12,429 nt of DNA. It comes from Myxococcales bacterium. Its GTDB lineage: Bacteria; Myxococcota; Polyangia; Polyangiales; Polyangiaceae. The position numbers and the translations under genes are program-made. Location: NCBI GenBank assembly GCA_003151595.1, contig PLXW01000160.1, positions 1 to 12,429 on the forward strand. The letters are read 5' to 3'. Positions 1-6,160 of this stretch are shown piece after piece; position 1 is the first letter of the stretch, and every line of letters begins with the position of its first letter. The notes under the pieces are model-generated. The model was not told the DNA's origin. It did no database searches and saw only the letters and a list, made by a program, of their open reading frames with translations.

Positions 1-1502
1 GGGGGCACGACTTCCGGCCGGACTATCTGCGCATCGGCGCGCTCGTGGAGCGACTGCATCCGCCGCGCATTCTTGCGTGCACGGCGACGGCGACGCCCGA
101 GGTGCGCGCCGAGATTGCGACGCAGCTTGGCTTCGTGGCCGGACAGTACAAGGAAGTCCTTCGCGGCTTCGCGCGGCCGAACTTGCACCTGTCGGCGCGG
201 AGCGTGGAGGGGCCGAAGGACGCGCGCGTGGCGCTCTTCGAGACGTTCGCCACGGCTCTGGGTGCGCCGAAGAGCCCGCGCGGCGGCGCGATCGTGTACG
301 CGGCCACGCGTCGCGGGACCGAGCAGTGGTGCGAGCTCCTTCGCGAGCGCGGGTGGCGCGCGCGGGCGTACCACGCGGGGATCGACGCCGAGACGCGGAC
401 CAAAGTGGCCAACGCCTTCGCGGCGCGCGAGCTCGACGTGGTGGTGGCGACGAACGCCTTCGGCATGGGGATCGATCGCGGCGACATTCGCGCGGTCGTT
501 CACGTGCAACCGCCAGCGTCGATCGAGTCGTACTACCAGGAGGTGGGGCGCGCGGGGCGCGACGGCGAAGAGGCGCACGGGGTGCTCCTCTGCTCCGGCG
601 CGGACATCGCGCTTCGACGGCGGCTCGCGCAGCTCGGCACCGACGGCGGCACGGCCGATCCTGCGCAAGGCGCGCGCGCGTGGGGTCTCTTTCGCGAGCT
701 GCTCCGGTACCTCGACGCGCGCACGTGTCGACACGACTTCGTGCTCCGCTACTTCGGCGACGAGCAGGAGCTCCTCGGCGGGTGCGGTCACTGCGACGTG
801 TGCGCGGCGATCGAGGGTGGCAACGCGCAGAGCGACGACGCGCTCGGCGAGAGCGCGACGATCCTCGTGCGAAAGGCGTTGTCGGGTGTGGCCCGCGCGC
901 AGCGACGCGCCGGGCTTCAGGCGATCGTCGACATGCTGTGCGGCGCGGACGGCGAGCGAACGCGCAAGTTCGGCTTCACCGAGCTGTCGACCTTCGGACT
1001 CTTGAAGACGCAAGAGCGCGAGTGGGTCGTGGCGTTGTTGCGCGCGCTGCTCGCGGCAGGTTGGATCGATCTCACGTCGAGCGAGCACCCCGTCCCGTAC
1101 GTCACGCGGACGGGGGGCGACGTGATGCGCGGCTCGGCGCCCGTACGCATCGTGCTTCCGCCGGCGCACGCGCCCACGCGAAAGCGTGCGCGTGACTCCG
1201 ACGATCGCGGTGGGCGGTCCGATCGCGCCGAGCCGTCTCGCAAGCGCGACGTCGCGAGTGATCTCGACGACGCGACGCGCCCGCTCTTCGAGCGACTGCG
1301 CGCGCACCGTGCGGAGCTCGCGCGTTCGCGCCGGGTGCCGGCCTATGTCGTGGCGCTGGATCGCACGCTCGTCGAGCTGGCGACGCAGCGTCCGGGGTCG
1401 CTCGACGCGCTCGGGTCCATCTACGGCTTTGGACCGAGTCGCATCGAGCAATACGGACAGAGCTTCCTCGACGCCCTCAGTTCGCCGGCTTCAACGTCGT
1501 GA
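1..1502 (+). CDS. recQ: ATP-dependent DNA helicase RecQ, C-terminal part (5' cut by window)
   Basis: This is a 3'-5' superfamily 2 DNA helicase for recombination and repair. The reading frame is already open at base 3, beginning with the RecQ motif GHDFRPDY, so about 150 N-terminal residues (Walker A and DExH box, judged against E. coli RecQ) lie outside the window. Visible in order over 499 residues: motif III TATAT; motif IV IVYAATRR; motif V VVATNAFGMGID; motif VI YYQEVGRAGRDG with the arginine finger; and a zinc site of four cysteines (fragment residues about 242, 261, 264, 267; the last three as CGHCDVC). A winged-helix region follows, then a basic low-complexity linker (about 390-415), then a C-terminal HRDC domain (about 425-495). 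All visible motifs are intact. The last 26 bases overlap the convergent KGG gene. The GTG at 45 is internal, not the start. Confidence 0.97.
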   Translation, partial: GHDFRPDYLRIGALVERLHPPRILACTATATPEVRAEIATQLGFVAGQYKEVLRGFARPNLHLSARSVEGPKDARVALFETFATALGAPKSPRGGAIVYAATRRGTEQWCELLRERGWRARAYHAGIDAETRTKVANAFAARELDVVVATNAFGMGIDRGDIRAVVHVQPPASIESYYQEVGRAGRDGEEAHGVLLCSGADIALRRRLAQLGTDGGTADPAQGARAWGLFRELLRYLDARTCRHDFVLRYFGDEQELLGGCGHCDVCAAIEGGNAQSDDALGESATILVRKALSGVARAQRRAGLQAIVDMLCGADGERTRKFGFTELSTFGLLKTQEREWVVALLRALLAAGWIDLTSSEHPVPYVTRTGGDVMRGSAPVRIVLPPAHAPTRKRARDSDDRGGRSDRAEPSRKRDVASDLDDATRPLFERLRAHRAELARSRRVPAYVVALDRTLVELATQRPGSLDALGSIYGFGPSRIEQYGQSFLDALSSPASTS

Positions 1503-1743
1503 CTTCGCGGCGCTTGGCGTGCGTCGCCATCCCGCCCTTGCGACCGGCCACGCGCGCCTCGTCGCTGGTGAACTGATGGGCCGTGCCCGCGCGGTGCGCA
1601 GCTTTTCCGCCACGCTTCGCGAGCTCGCTCACGAGCTTCGGGTCCATCGCGGCGAACCCGCGCGGCTTACGCGGCTTGTCGGTCGACTCCGTGGACTGAA
1701 TGACGGGCTGCGAAAGGTTCGTGGCGTCGTTCTCGTTGATCAT
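1477..1743 (-). CDS. KGG-repeat stress-induced protein (YciG-like)
   Basis: This is an 88-residue, very hydrophilic, basic protein. After a polar N-terminal stretch (1-28) it has the KGG-family pattern: GFAAMDP (29-35), a first glycine/lysine motif RGGKAAH, then GTAHQFT, then a second motif AGRKGGMATH. The family (stress-induced protein, KGG repeat; E. coli YciG and plant LEA-like relatives) is linked to stress survival, but its molecular role is poorly known. The ATG is supported by an AGGAG at 1754-1758, ten bases upstream. The 3' end overlaps recQ by 26 bases in convergent orientation, so the two messages would be antisense to each other. The family call is firm; its role in this organism is inference. 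Confidence 0.9.
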   Translation of the reverse strand: MINENDATNLSQPVIQSTESTDKPRKPRGFAAMDPKLVSELAKRGGKAAHRAGTAHQFTSDEARVAGRKGGMATHAKRREVTTLKPAN

Positions 1744-1823
1744 GAGTGTCTAGCTCCTGTGCTTTGTGGGTCTTTGGAGGGGGGGCGTGCGTGTCGCTCC
1801 GGGCACCAGTCCCGAACAGGCCA

Positions 1824-1837
1824 AACGTCCCGACGTT
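1824..1837. promoter_or_regulatory. Perfect inverted repeat upstream of KGG gene, candidate operator
   Basis: AACGTC-CC-GACGTT is a perfect 6-bp inverted repeat with a 2-bp spacer. It lies 80-94 bp upstream of the KGG start codon, a reasonable place for a regulator site. Only symmetry and position support it; no regulator is identified. Confidence 0.25.
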
Positions 1838-1920
1838 GCGGGAGTGTCCTAAGCAGAACGCGCGCCAGCGTACGGCAGCGTGATTCCCTCGTGATTTCAG
1901 CGATCGCTCCCTGGCGCCCC

Positions 1921-1954
1921 GTAGCGTTCCGCGCCGCATGAGGCGAATCGCTAC
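1921..1954. repeat. Imperfect hairpin in intergenic region
   Basis: The arms GTAGCGTTCCGC and GCGAATCGCTAC pair at 10 of 12 positions around a 10-base loop. It lies about 80 bp beyond the stop of the minus-strand secreted protein. It could be a transcript-end structure, but no T-run follows on the minus strand. Confidence 0.3.
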
Positions 1955-2031
1955 AGTTGAGGTGCGCGCAGGGCGAAACCCGCGCTTTTCGCGCCGGATG
2001 TTACCCGCCTGAGCGGACTGAGCGTGGCAGC

Positions 2032-2634
2032 CTAGAACTCGGCGCGAAGGGCCGCGAACGAGGCGACGAGGCGCGTCGCCGGGACGTTCTTCTCTTGGTC
2101 CACGTAGATCTGCGTTTCTTCGACGTCCCACGCGAACGCGCAGCGCGGCGCGATGTGCATCTCGAAGCCGAGCGCGATCTGGCCGGCGACTTCCGTATCG
2201 CTCTTCAACCACGGCACGAGATCGACATCCGCTCGCCACTGACCGAACGACATCTCGACGTACGGCAGGAGCTTCCCGCCCGCCATGCTCACGCGCGTGA
2301 CCGCCATGCGGCTGGAACGAATCAGTCGCACGCGATCGAAGAGGAGCGCGCGCCCGTCAGTCAGGCTGTACGCCTCGCGCCAATCTCGGGCCAGAACTGC
2401 AATGTGCAGCTCGCTTCCGATGAACGCGGTCGGCGCGGCCGACGGCTCGTGACGGGTGAAGAGAGAGGGGTGCTCCTTGTCGACCGGTTGGCCGGGATAG
2501 TGAGCGGTGAGCCAGCCCCCGTCGTTGATGAGACGCGGAATGATCTCGTTGAGCGGCTCCGCGCTCGCCGACACGGCGCTCAGGCTGGTGGCGAGGACGG
2601 TTGCGAGCGTTACGAAAAAACCACGGCCCTTCAT
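2032..2634 (-). CDS. Secreted hypothetical protein with signal peptide
   Basis: I do not recognise a family. The frame is open up to 2703, but the ATG at 2634 is preferred because the product then starts with a classical signal peptide: MKGRGF, a hydrophobic core, and an SASA-EP cleavage region near residues 24-27. No convincing Shine-Dalgarno sequence precedes either start. The mature part (about 175 residues) alternates hydrophobic and polar residues as in beta-strands, contains several aromatic residues, and ends in phenylalanine, a common last residue of outer-membrane beta proteins. A periplasmic or outer-membrane location is therefore likely. A perfect 20-bp palindrome lies 93-112 bp upstream of this start. 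The neighbours give no functional hint. Confidence 0.7.
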   Translation of the reverse strand: MKGRGFFVTLATVLATSLSAVSASAEPLNEIIPRLINDGGWLTAHYPGQPVDKEHPSLFTRHEPSAAPTAFIGSELHIAVLARDWREAYSLTDGRALLFDRVRLIRSSRMAVTRVSMAGGKLLPYVEMSFGQWRADVDLVPWLKSDTEVAGQIALGFEMHIAPRCAFAWDVEETQIYVDQEKNVPATRLVASFAALRAEF

Positions 2635-2726
2635 ACGAGAAGGATGATCAGCAATCGTCGTGCCCCGAATCGGCGAACGATTTTTGGGAAGAAATCGGCG
2701 CAATCCGCGTAGATGGCGCGCGCGAG

Positions 2727-2746
2727 GTGAGGACTCGAGTCCTCAC
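2727..2746. promoter_or_regulatory. Perfect 20-bp palindrome, candidate operator
   Basis: GTGAGGACTCGAGTCCTCAC is self-complementary over all 20 bases with no spacer. It is centred about 100 bp upstream of the secreted-protein start (2634) and about 115 bp past the transaldolase stop. A dyad without a loop fits a dimeric DNA-binding protein site better than a terminator, and no T-run follows on either strand. Confidence 0.4.
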
Positions 2747-2765
2747 TCCGTCCCCAAAGCGATCA

Positions 2766-2814
2766 ACTCGTGCACCATCGGATGCACAGTGGGGCGTGCG
2801 CGTTCTGCACGAGT
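2766..2814. repeat. 9-bp inverted repeat pair
   Basis: ACTCGTGCA (2766-2774) and TGCACGAGT (2806-2814) are exact reverse complements separated by 31 bases. A smaller GTGCA/TGCAC pair (2770-2774, 2783-2787) is nested over the left arm, so two alternative foldings are possible. Confidence 0.4.
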
Positions 2815-2816
2815 GG

Positions 2817-2834
2817 GCGTGTGCGGGCGCACGC
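2817..2834 (-). terminator. GC-rich hairpin past transaldolase stop
   Basis: GCGTGTG, a CGGG loop and CGCACGC form a 7-bp stem with one G.U-type pair, starting 27 bases after the transaldolase stop. The placement suits a transcript end, but no U-tract follows, so an intrinsic terminator is only possible. Confidence 0.25.
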
Positions 2835-2847
2835 GAGTGCGCCGTTT

Positions 2848-2873
2848 CTCACCCACCGACCTCACCCACCGAC
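2848..2873. repeat. Perfect 13-bp tandem duplication across transaldolase stop
   Basis: CTCACCCACCGAC occurs twice head to tail (2848-2860 and 2861-2873). The transaldolase stop codon lies in the copy nearer the gene; the outer copy carries the same TGA in another frame. Confidence 0.8.
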
Positions 2874-3845
2874 GACGTCGAGCCGCTCGGCCAGCTGCTT
2901 CTCGAGCGCGACGAGCGCCTTGGTGAACCCGGCGATCCCTTCCTCGAGCTTGTCCTTCGCCATCCGATCGGTCTCGTGCATCTTGCGGAAGGTCGCCTCG
3001 TCGATCGCGATCCGCTCTTCGCCGAGCGCGGCCGCCGACTTGGGCTCCAGCTTCCGCGGAAGGTCGCCCGTCTTGCCCGCCAGCTCGGCGAGCAGCGCCG
3101 GCGCGATCGTGAGGAGATCGCACCCCGCGAGCTCGGTGATTTCGCCGAGGTTGCGGAAGCTCGCCCCCATCACTTCGGTCCCGTGCCCGTGGCGCTTGTA
3201 ATAGCGGTAGATGCGCGTGACCGAGAGGACGCCCGGGTCCTCCGCCGGAAGGTAATCGCGCCCCGTGTCCTTCTTGTACCAATCGAGGATGCGCCCGACG
3301 AACGGCGAGATGAGCGTGGCCTTCGCCTCGGCGCAGGCGACGGCTTGATGCATCCCGAAGAGAAGCGTGAGGTTGCAGTGGATTCCCTCCTTCTCGAGGA
3401 TCTCGGCGGCCCGAATCCCTTCCCAGGTCGAGGCGATCTTGATGAGCACGCGCGCGCGCGAGGCGCCCACCGCCTCGTACTGCTGGATGATCGTGCGCGC
3501 CTTCTCGACCGTCGCCTTCGTGTCGAACGACAGGCGCGCGTCGACCTCGGTCGAGACGCGGCCGGGCACGATCTTCTGAATGCGCAGGCCGAACTCGATC
3601 GCCAGGCGATCGATCGCGCGCTTCACCACGTCGTCTTTCGACGCCTTCGCTCCCGCTTCGCGGCGTGACCAGACGAGCGTCTCGTCGACGATCGGCGCGT
3701 ACGCCGGCATCAGCGCCGCGGCCGTGATGAGCGACGGGTTCGTGGTCGCGTCGCGGGGACGAAACTTCTCGATGGATTGGAAGTCACCGGTATCGGCGAC
3801 GACGACCGTCATCTCGCTGAGCTGTTCGAGAAGCGTCTTGCTCAT
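2862..3845 (-). CDS. tal: Transaldolase, type 1 (TalB-like)
   Basis: This enzyme transfers a dihydroxyacetone unit between sedoheptulose 7-phosphate and glyceraldehyde 3-phosphate in the non-oxidative pentose phosphate pathway, in the cytoplasm. At 327 residues it has the usual length for the TalB class. Visible are VVADTGD with Asp18; the class signature DATTNPSL (32-39); [11 protein letters not shown] with Glu100; VLIKIAST with the Schiff-base Lys136; CNLTLLF (157-163); and the phosphate-binding region [11 protein letters not shown] (180-190). Catalytic residues match E. coli TalB Asp17, Glu96 and Lys132. The start is supported by AGGGGT at 3851-3856, five bases from the ATG. It lies 48 bp downstream of a co-directional secreted protein, probably on one transcript. 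Its stop lies inside a 13-bp tandem duplication. Confidence 0.97.
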   Translation of the reverse strand: MSKTLLEQLSEMTVVVADTGDFQSIEKFRPRDATTNPSLITAAALMPAYAPIVDETLVWSRREAGAKASKDDVVKRAIDRLAIEFGLRIQKIVPGRVSTEVDARLSFDTKATVEKARTIIQQYEAVGASRARVLIKIASTWEGIRAAEILEKEGIHCNLTLLFGMHQAVACAEAKATLISPFVGRILDWYKKDTGRDYLPAEDPGVLSVTRIYRYYKRHGHGTEVMGASFRNLGEITELAGCDLLTIAPALLAELAGKTGDLPRKLEPKSAAALGEERIAIDEATFRKMHETDRMAKDKLEEGIAGFTKALVALEKQLAERLDVVGG

Positions 3846-3893
3846 GATCGACCCCTGTTCTGCCGTGGCTTTTGTGGCTGGGGTCGAATTGTA

Positions 3894-4334
3894 TCAGTGA
3901 CGGAGCACGTCGGGGATGCGCGCGAGCGCCCCGTGCAGAGCGCCCTGAAGGGCCGAGAGCTCCACGCGGTTCGGGGCGCCGTCGCTCTTGGCGCGCGCCC
4001 TCCCTTCGAGGATCGCGAAGACCGCTCCGCGCTTGGCGTCGCGAAGGGTCGCGCTGATCTCGCACGTGGCGTCCGTGGTGCGCGTCTCGGCGAACGTGTC
4101 CATTCGCACCAGCGCGACCGAGACGATGACCCGCTTGCCGCGCGGCACGTGACTCATGTCGAGCGCGCGCACTTCGTCTTCCGAAGCGGACCGGACGAGC
4201 GACGCGTAGTCGATCCCGTCGCGCGCAACTTGCGAAGAAACCTCACCGATCACGATCGGCTTGTCGCCGGCGTCTCCTGAGACCGCGACCGCGGAGAGCG
4301 CCATCCCGACCGAAACCGCGTAGAGCGCTCGCAT
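3894..4334 (-). CDS. Small secreted hypothetical protein
   Basis: This product of 146 residues belongs to no family I recognise. The frame is open to 4586, but a strong AAGGAGG (4341-4347) six bases before the ATG at 4334, and the signal peptide that start creates (MRALYAVSVGMALSAVAVS, cleavage probably near residues 19-22), settle the start. There is no lipobox cysteine, so a soluble periplasmic protein is likely. The mature part is mixed alpha/beta. A central RGKRVIVSVALVRMDT strand region is followed by CEISATLRDAKRGAVFAILEGRA, which looks like a paired-strand unit, and then a C-terminal helix. It contains a single cysteine. The gene leads the transcript into transaldolase (48-bp gap) and is divergent from the GpsA-family gene. 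Confidence 0.75.
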   Translation of the reverse strand: MRALYAVSVGMALSAVAVSGDAGDKPIVIGEVSSQVARDGIDYASLVRSASEDEVRALDMSHVPRGKRVIVSVALVRMDTFAETRTTDATCEISATLRDAKRGAVFAILEGRARAKSDGAPNRVELSALQGALHGALARIPDVLRH

Positions 4335-4465
4335 CGATTGCCTCCTTGTCTTCACGCCTCTGGGCGCGTTGCTTGGCGCGTGCCGCGCCTCACGATCGAG
4401 CGCTACGCCCGCGCTCCGAGCGCGGCCAACTTCCGCACGCCAATGAAGTGTTCGATGATGCGCGC
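4335..4465. promoter_or_regulatory. Divergent intergenic region with repeated GAGCGC half-sites
   Basis: These 131 bp separate the minus-strand secreted-protein/transaldolase unit from the plus-strand GpsA-family gene, so two promoters should be here. GAGCGC (4398-4403), GCGCTC (4411-4416) and GAGCGC (4418-4423) give two overlapping inverted repeats that could be regulator half-sites. In DNA this GC-rich they could also be chance. No clear -35/-10 pair was found. Confidence 0.35.
4341..4347 (-). promoter_or_regulatory. Strong ribosome binding site AAGGAGG
   Basis: On the minus strand AAGGAGG lies six bases before the ATG at 4334. It is the best Shine-Dalgarno sequence in the window and rejects the longer in-frame start at 4586. 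Confidence 0.8.
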
Positions 4466-5455
4466 ATGAAGGTGACGGTGCTCGGTGCGGGGTACATGGG
4501 GAGCGCGATGGCGACGGTCGCGAAGATGCGCGGCCACGAAGTGCGGCTCTGGGGGACGTGGCTCGACGATGCGCTGATCGATCCATGCGAGCGCGGCGAG
4601 CCGCACCCGCGGCTGGGGCTGACGCTCGACGGCATCACGATCCTCCGGAGCGCGCGGCTGGCCGAAGCGCTGGCGGGCGCGGAGCTCGTGGTGCACGCGG
4701 TGAGCTCGGAGGGGGCGGTGCCGGTGATGACGAAGGCCGCGCCGTATCTCCCCGACGTGCCGGTGCTGTCGGTGTCGAAGGGATTTCTGGAAGCGAAGAG
4801 CGGGAAGATGGATCGGATCGACGTGGTGGTGCCCGAGCGGATCGGGCGCGCCGTGCGGTTCGTGCATGCGGCGGGACCGGCGAAGGCGATCGAGATCGCA
4901 AGGCGCGTGCTCACGTTGATGCAGTTCGCAGGACCGGACGCCGAAGCGTGCAAGCGCGCGCTGGGGGGCGATCACTTGAACGTGGCGACGACCGACGACA
5001 TCGCCGGCGCGGAGATCTGCTCGGCGTTGAAGAACGCCTACGCCACCGGGCTCGGGCTCTGGGACGGGCTCGTCGGCAAGGACTGCCACAACGCGCGCGC
5101 CGCGTGCTTCTCGCAAGCGATCGTCGAGATGCGCGCCATCGCGCGGGCTGGCGGTGGGCGCGACGAGACGGTGTACGGCGCGGCAGGCGTCGGCGATCTC
5201 CACGTGACCGCGGCGGCCGGGCGCAACCGCGCGTTCGGTGAGCGGGTCGGTCGGGGAAAGCCGGCGCGCGACGTGGCGGCGGAGATGGCGGCCGAGGGGC
5301 TGCTCACCGAGGGGTACGCGGCGATCGCGACGGCGTGGAGGTTCGCGCGCGAACGTGACGTGCGCGACGTGCCGTGGCTCGGCGCGCTGAACGCGATCGT
5401 GTGGGAAGGGGCCGACGTGGCCAAGACGCTCGGCGCGCTGAAGCTCAGCGTGTGA
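4466..5455 (+). CDS. NAD(P)-dependent glycerol-3-phosphate dehydrogenase family protein (GpsA-like)
   Basis: This is a 329-residue, cytoplasmic oxidoreductase. The start at 4466 puts the Rossmann dinucleotide motif GAGYMG at residues 7-12, as in GpsA, which reduces dihydroxyacetone phosphate to sn-glycerol 3-phosphate. Further family marks are VSKGF with Lys105; TTDDIAGAEICSALKN with the expected catalytic Lys189; GAAGVGDLHVT (238-248); and the substrate-phosphate loop GRNRAFG with Arg253 and Arg255. One element deviates: where canonical GpsA has a GPSFA-type motif, this protein has AGPAKAIEIA (136-145). The substrate may therefore differ, for example another three- to six-carbon polyol phosphate. 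Its last 11 bases overlap the convergent end of the PTS operon. No clear Shine-Dalgarno sequence was found. Confidence 0.85.
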   Translation: MKVTVLGAGYMGSAMATVAKMRGHEVRLWGTWLDDALIDPCERGEPHPRLGLTLDGITILRSARLAEALAGAELVVHAVSSEGAVPVMTKAAPYLPDVPVLSVSKGFLEAKSGKMDRIDVVVPERIGRAVRFVHAAGPAKAIEIARRVLTLMQFAGPDAEACKRALGGDHLNVATTDDIAGAEICSALKNAYATGLGLWDGLVGKDCHNARAACFSQAIVEMRAIARAGGGRDETVYGAAGVGDLHVTAAAGRNRAFGERVGRGKPARDVAAEMAAEGLLTEGYAAIATAWRFARERDVRDVPWLGALNAIVWEGADVAKTLGALKLSV

Positions 5456-5861
5456 TGTGCGTGACGCGCGCGCGCGCGTCGAGCGCGGCCACGAGCGCGT
5501 CGAAGCCGACGAGCGAGTCCACCAGCCAGTAACGCCCGCGCCACGCCGAGCTCGGCTCGATCCGCACCAGCACGCGATCTTTCACCAGGAACTTCCGCAC
5601 GCGAACGCGCGCCACGTCGCGCCACGCGAAGCGATGCACGCGCGCGTAGTGAAAGAAGGCGATGCCGTCGTCGTCGAGATCGACGCGCGATGGGAAGTGA
5701 AGCGTCGCCGCGCCCCACGCGAGCACCAGCGGGATGGAGACGAGCAGCGAGAAGCGAACCGCGGGGACGTCGATCAGGAACACGCTCACGAACCACGCCG
5801 CCACGAGCATCACATCCTGCACGACGGGGCCGCGAAGGCCGCGCGGGTACGCGAACGTCAT
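5445..5861 (-). CDS. Small two-TM membrane protein, possible bacterial PH-like domain
   Basis: This 138-residue product is the last gene of the PTS operon. Its ATG overlaps the IIB stop (ATGA, 5858-5861), so it is probably translated by coupling. Two hydrophobic segments (about 16-33 and 36-53) form a hairpin in the membrane. The cytoplasmic part (about 57-138) alternates strands and includes VDLDDDGIAFF and the stretch FAWRDVARVRV, then a C-terminal helix. That layout is typical of small bacterial proteins with a membrane hairpin followed by a PH-like beta domain. No PTS phosphorylation site is visible. I do not know its function; its place in the operon suggests an accessory or scaffold role for the permease, or it may simply be co-transcribed. 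A fully alternating CG tract (5464-5479) lies in its 3' end. Confidence 0.75.
   Translation of the reverse strand: MTFAYPRGLRGPVVQDVMLVAAWFVSVFLIDVPAVRFSLLVSIPLVLAWGAATLHFPSRVDLDDDGIAFFHYARVHRFAWRDVARVRVRKFLVKDRVLVRIEPSSAWRGRYWLVDSLVGFDALVAALDARARVTHITR
5464..5479. repeat. Alternating CG tract (16-bp palindrome)
   Basis: ACGCGCGCGCGCGCGT is a self-complementary, fully alternating purine-pyrimidine run. It sits in the 3' end of the two-TM protein gene, just beyond the convergent overlap with the GpsA-family gene. It encodes ordinary Arg/Ala codons there. Confidence 0.6.
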
Positions 5862-6136
5862 GCGCCGAGGAGCTTCACGATCTTCTCGATGTCGGCGTCG
5901 ATGCCCACGCCCGTGAGGAACGAGAGCGTCCGCAGGTACGGCTTGCCGCGCGCGTCGTCGACCTCGGTCGTGGACACGATGAGGTCGTACGCAGACGCCT
6001 TGCTGCCGACCTCCGACGCCTTGCACTGATCGATCGCCACCGCGAGCCCGCGCGCCTTGAGCTTCTCTTCGAGCTTCTTGGCGACCACGGTGGAGGTGGC
6101 GATCGCGGTGCCGCAGGCGACGAGGATCTTCTTCAT
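5858..6136 (-). CDS. PTS galactitol-type Enzyme IIB
   Basis: This is a 92-residue cytoplasmic phosphocarrier. It starts MKKILVACGTAIATST, the IIB phosphate-loop pattern of the galactitol (Gat) family, with the active-site Cys8 that accepts phosphate from IIA and passes it to the sugar bound by IIC. Full length matches stand-alone GatB. The second half (DLIVSTTEV, then a C-terminal helix) fits the Rossmann-like IIB fold. The gene follows HPr-EI after 24 bp, and its stop overlaps the start of the two-TM protein gene. No clear ribosome site was seen. The gene is separated from IIA and IIC by the HPr-EI gene, an order unlike the E. coli gat operon. Family assignment is firm; the sugar is not determined. 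Confidence 0.95.
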   Translation of the reverse strand: MKKILVACGTAIATSTVVAKKLEEKLKARGLAVAIDQCKASEVGSKASAYDLIVSTTEVDDARGKPYLRTLSFLTGVGIDADIEKIVKLLGA

Positions 6137-6160
6137 GCGGCGAGAGCGTAGACCAGTTGG

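Larger units (their letters stand above)
1744..2031. other. 288-bp intergenic region with inverted repeats
   Basis: No gene is supportable here. The region lies upstream of the minus-strand KGG gene and downstream of the minus-strand secreted protein. It holds a short perfect inverted repeat (1824-1837) and an imperfect 12-bp-arm hairpin (1921-1954). A third hairpin follows at about 1956-1977: GCGC(A)GGG, a short loop, CCCGCGC, then TTTT on the plus strand. That last one looks terminator-like on the plus strand, but no plus-strand gene ends nearby. The KGG promoter should be in this region; I could not pick -35/-10 boxes. Confidence 0.5.
2704..2861. other. Intergenic region rich in inverted repeats
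   Basis: This stretch lies between the transaldolase stop and the secreted-protein gene; counted to the preferred start at 2634 the gap is 227 bp. It contains the 20-bp palindrome (2727-2746), a 9-bp inverted repeat (2766-2774 with 2806-2814), a GC-rich hairpin (2817-2834), and most of one copy of a 13-bp tandem duplication. It should hold the promoter of the secreted-protein gene and the transcript end of transaldolase. Confidence 0.5.

Noticed and set aside
1956..1981. Possible plus-strand intrinsic terminator (GC stem followed by TTTT)
   Set aside because: No plus-strand gene ends within 450 bp and the T-run is only four bases, so it is kept only as a note in the intergenic entry.
2601..3668. 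A 355-residue plus-strand open frame
   Set aside because: Antisense shadow of transaldolase, which has all catalytic residues on the minus strand.
4448..4465. In-frame GTG start for the GpsA-family gene, six codons upstream of the chosen ATG
   Set aside because: The dinucleotide-binding motif normally begins within the first ten residues, which fits the ATG at 4466; neither start has a clear ribosome site.
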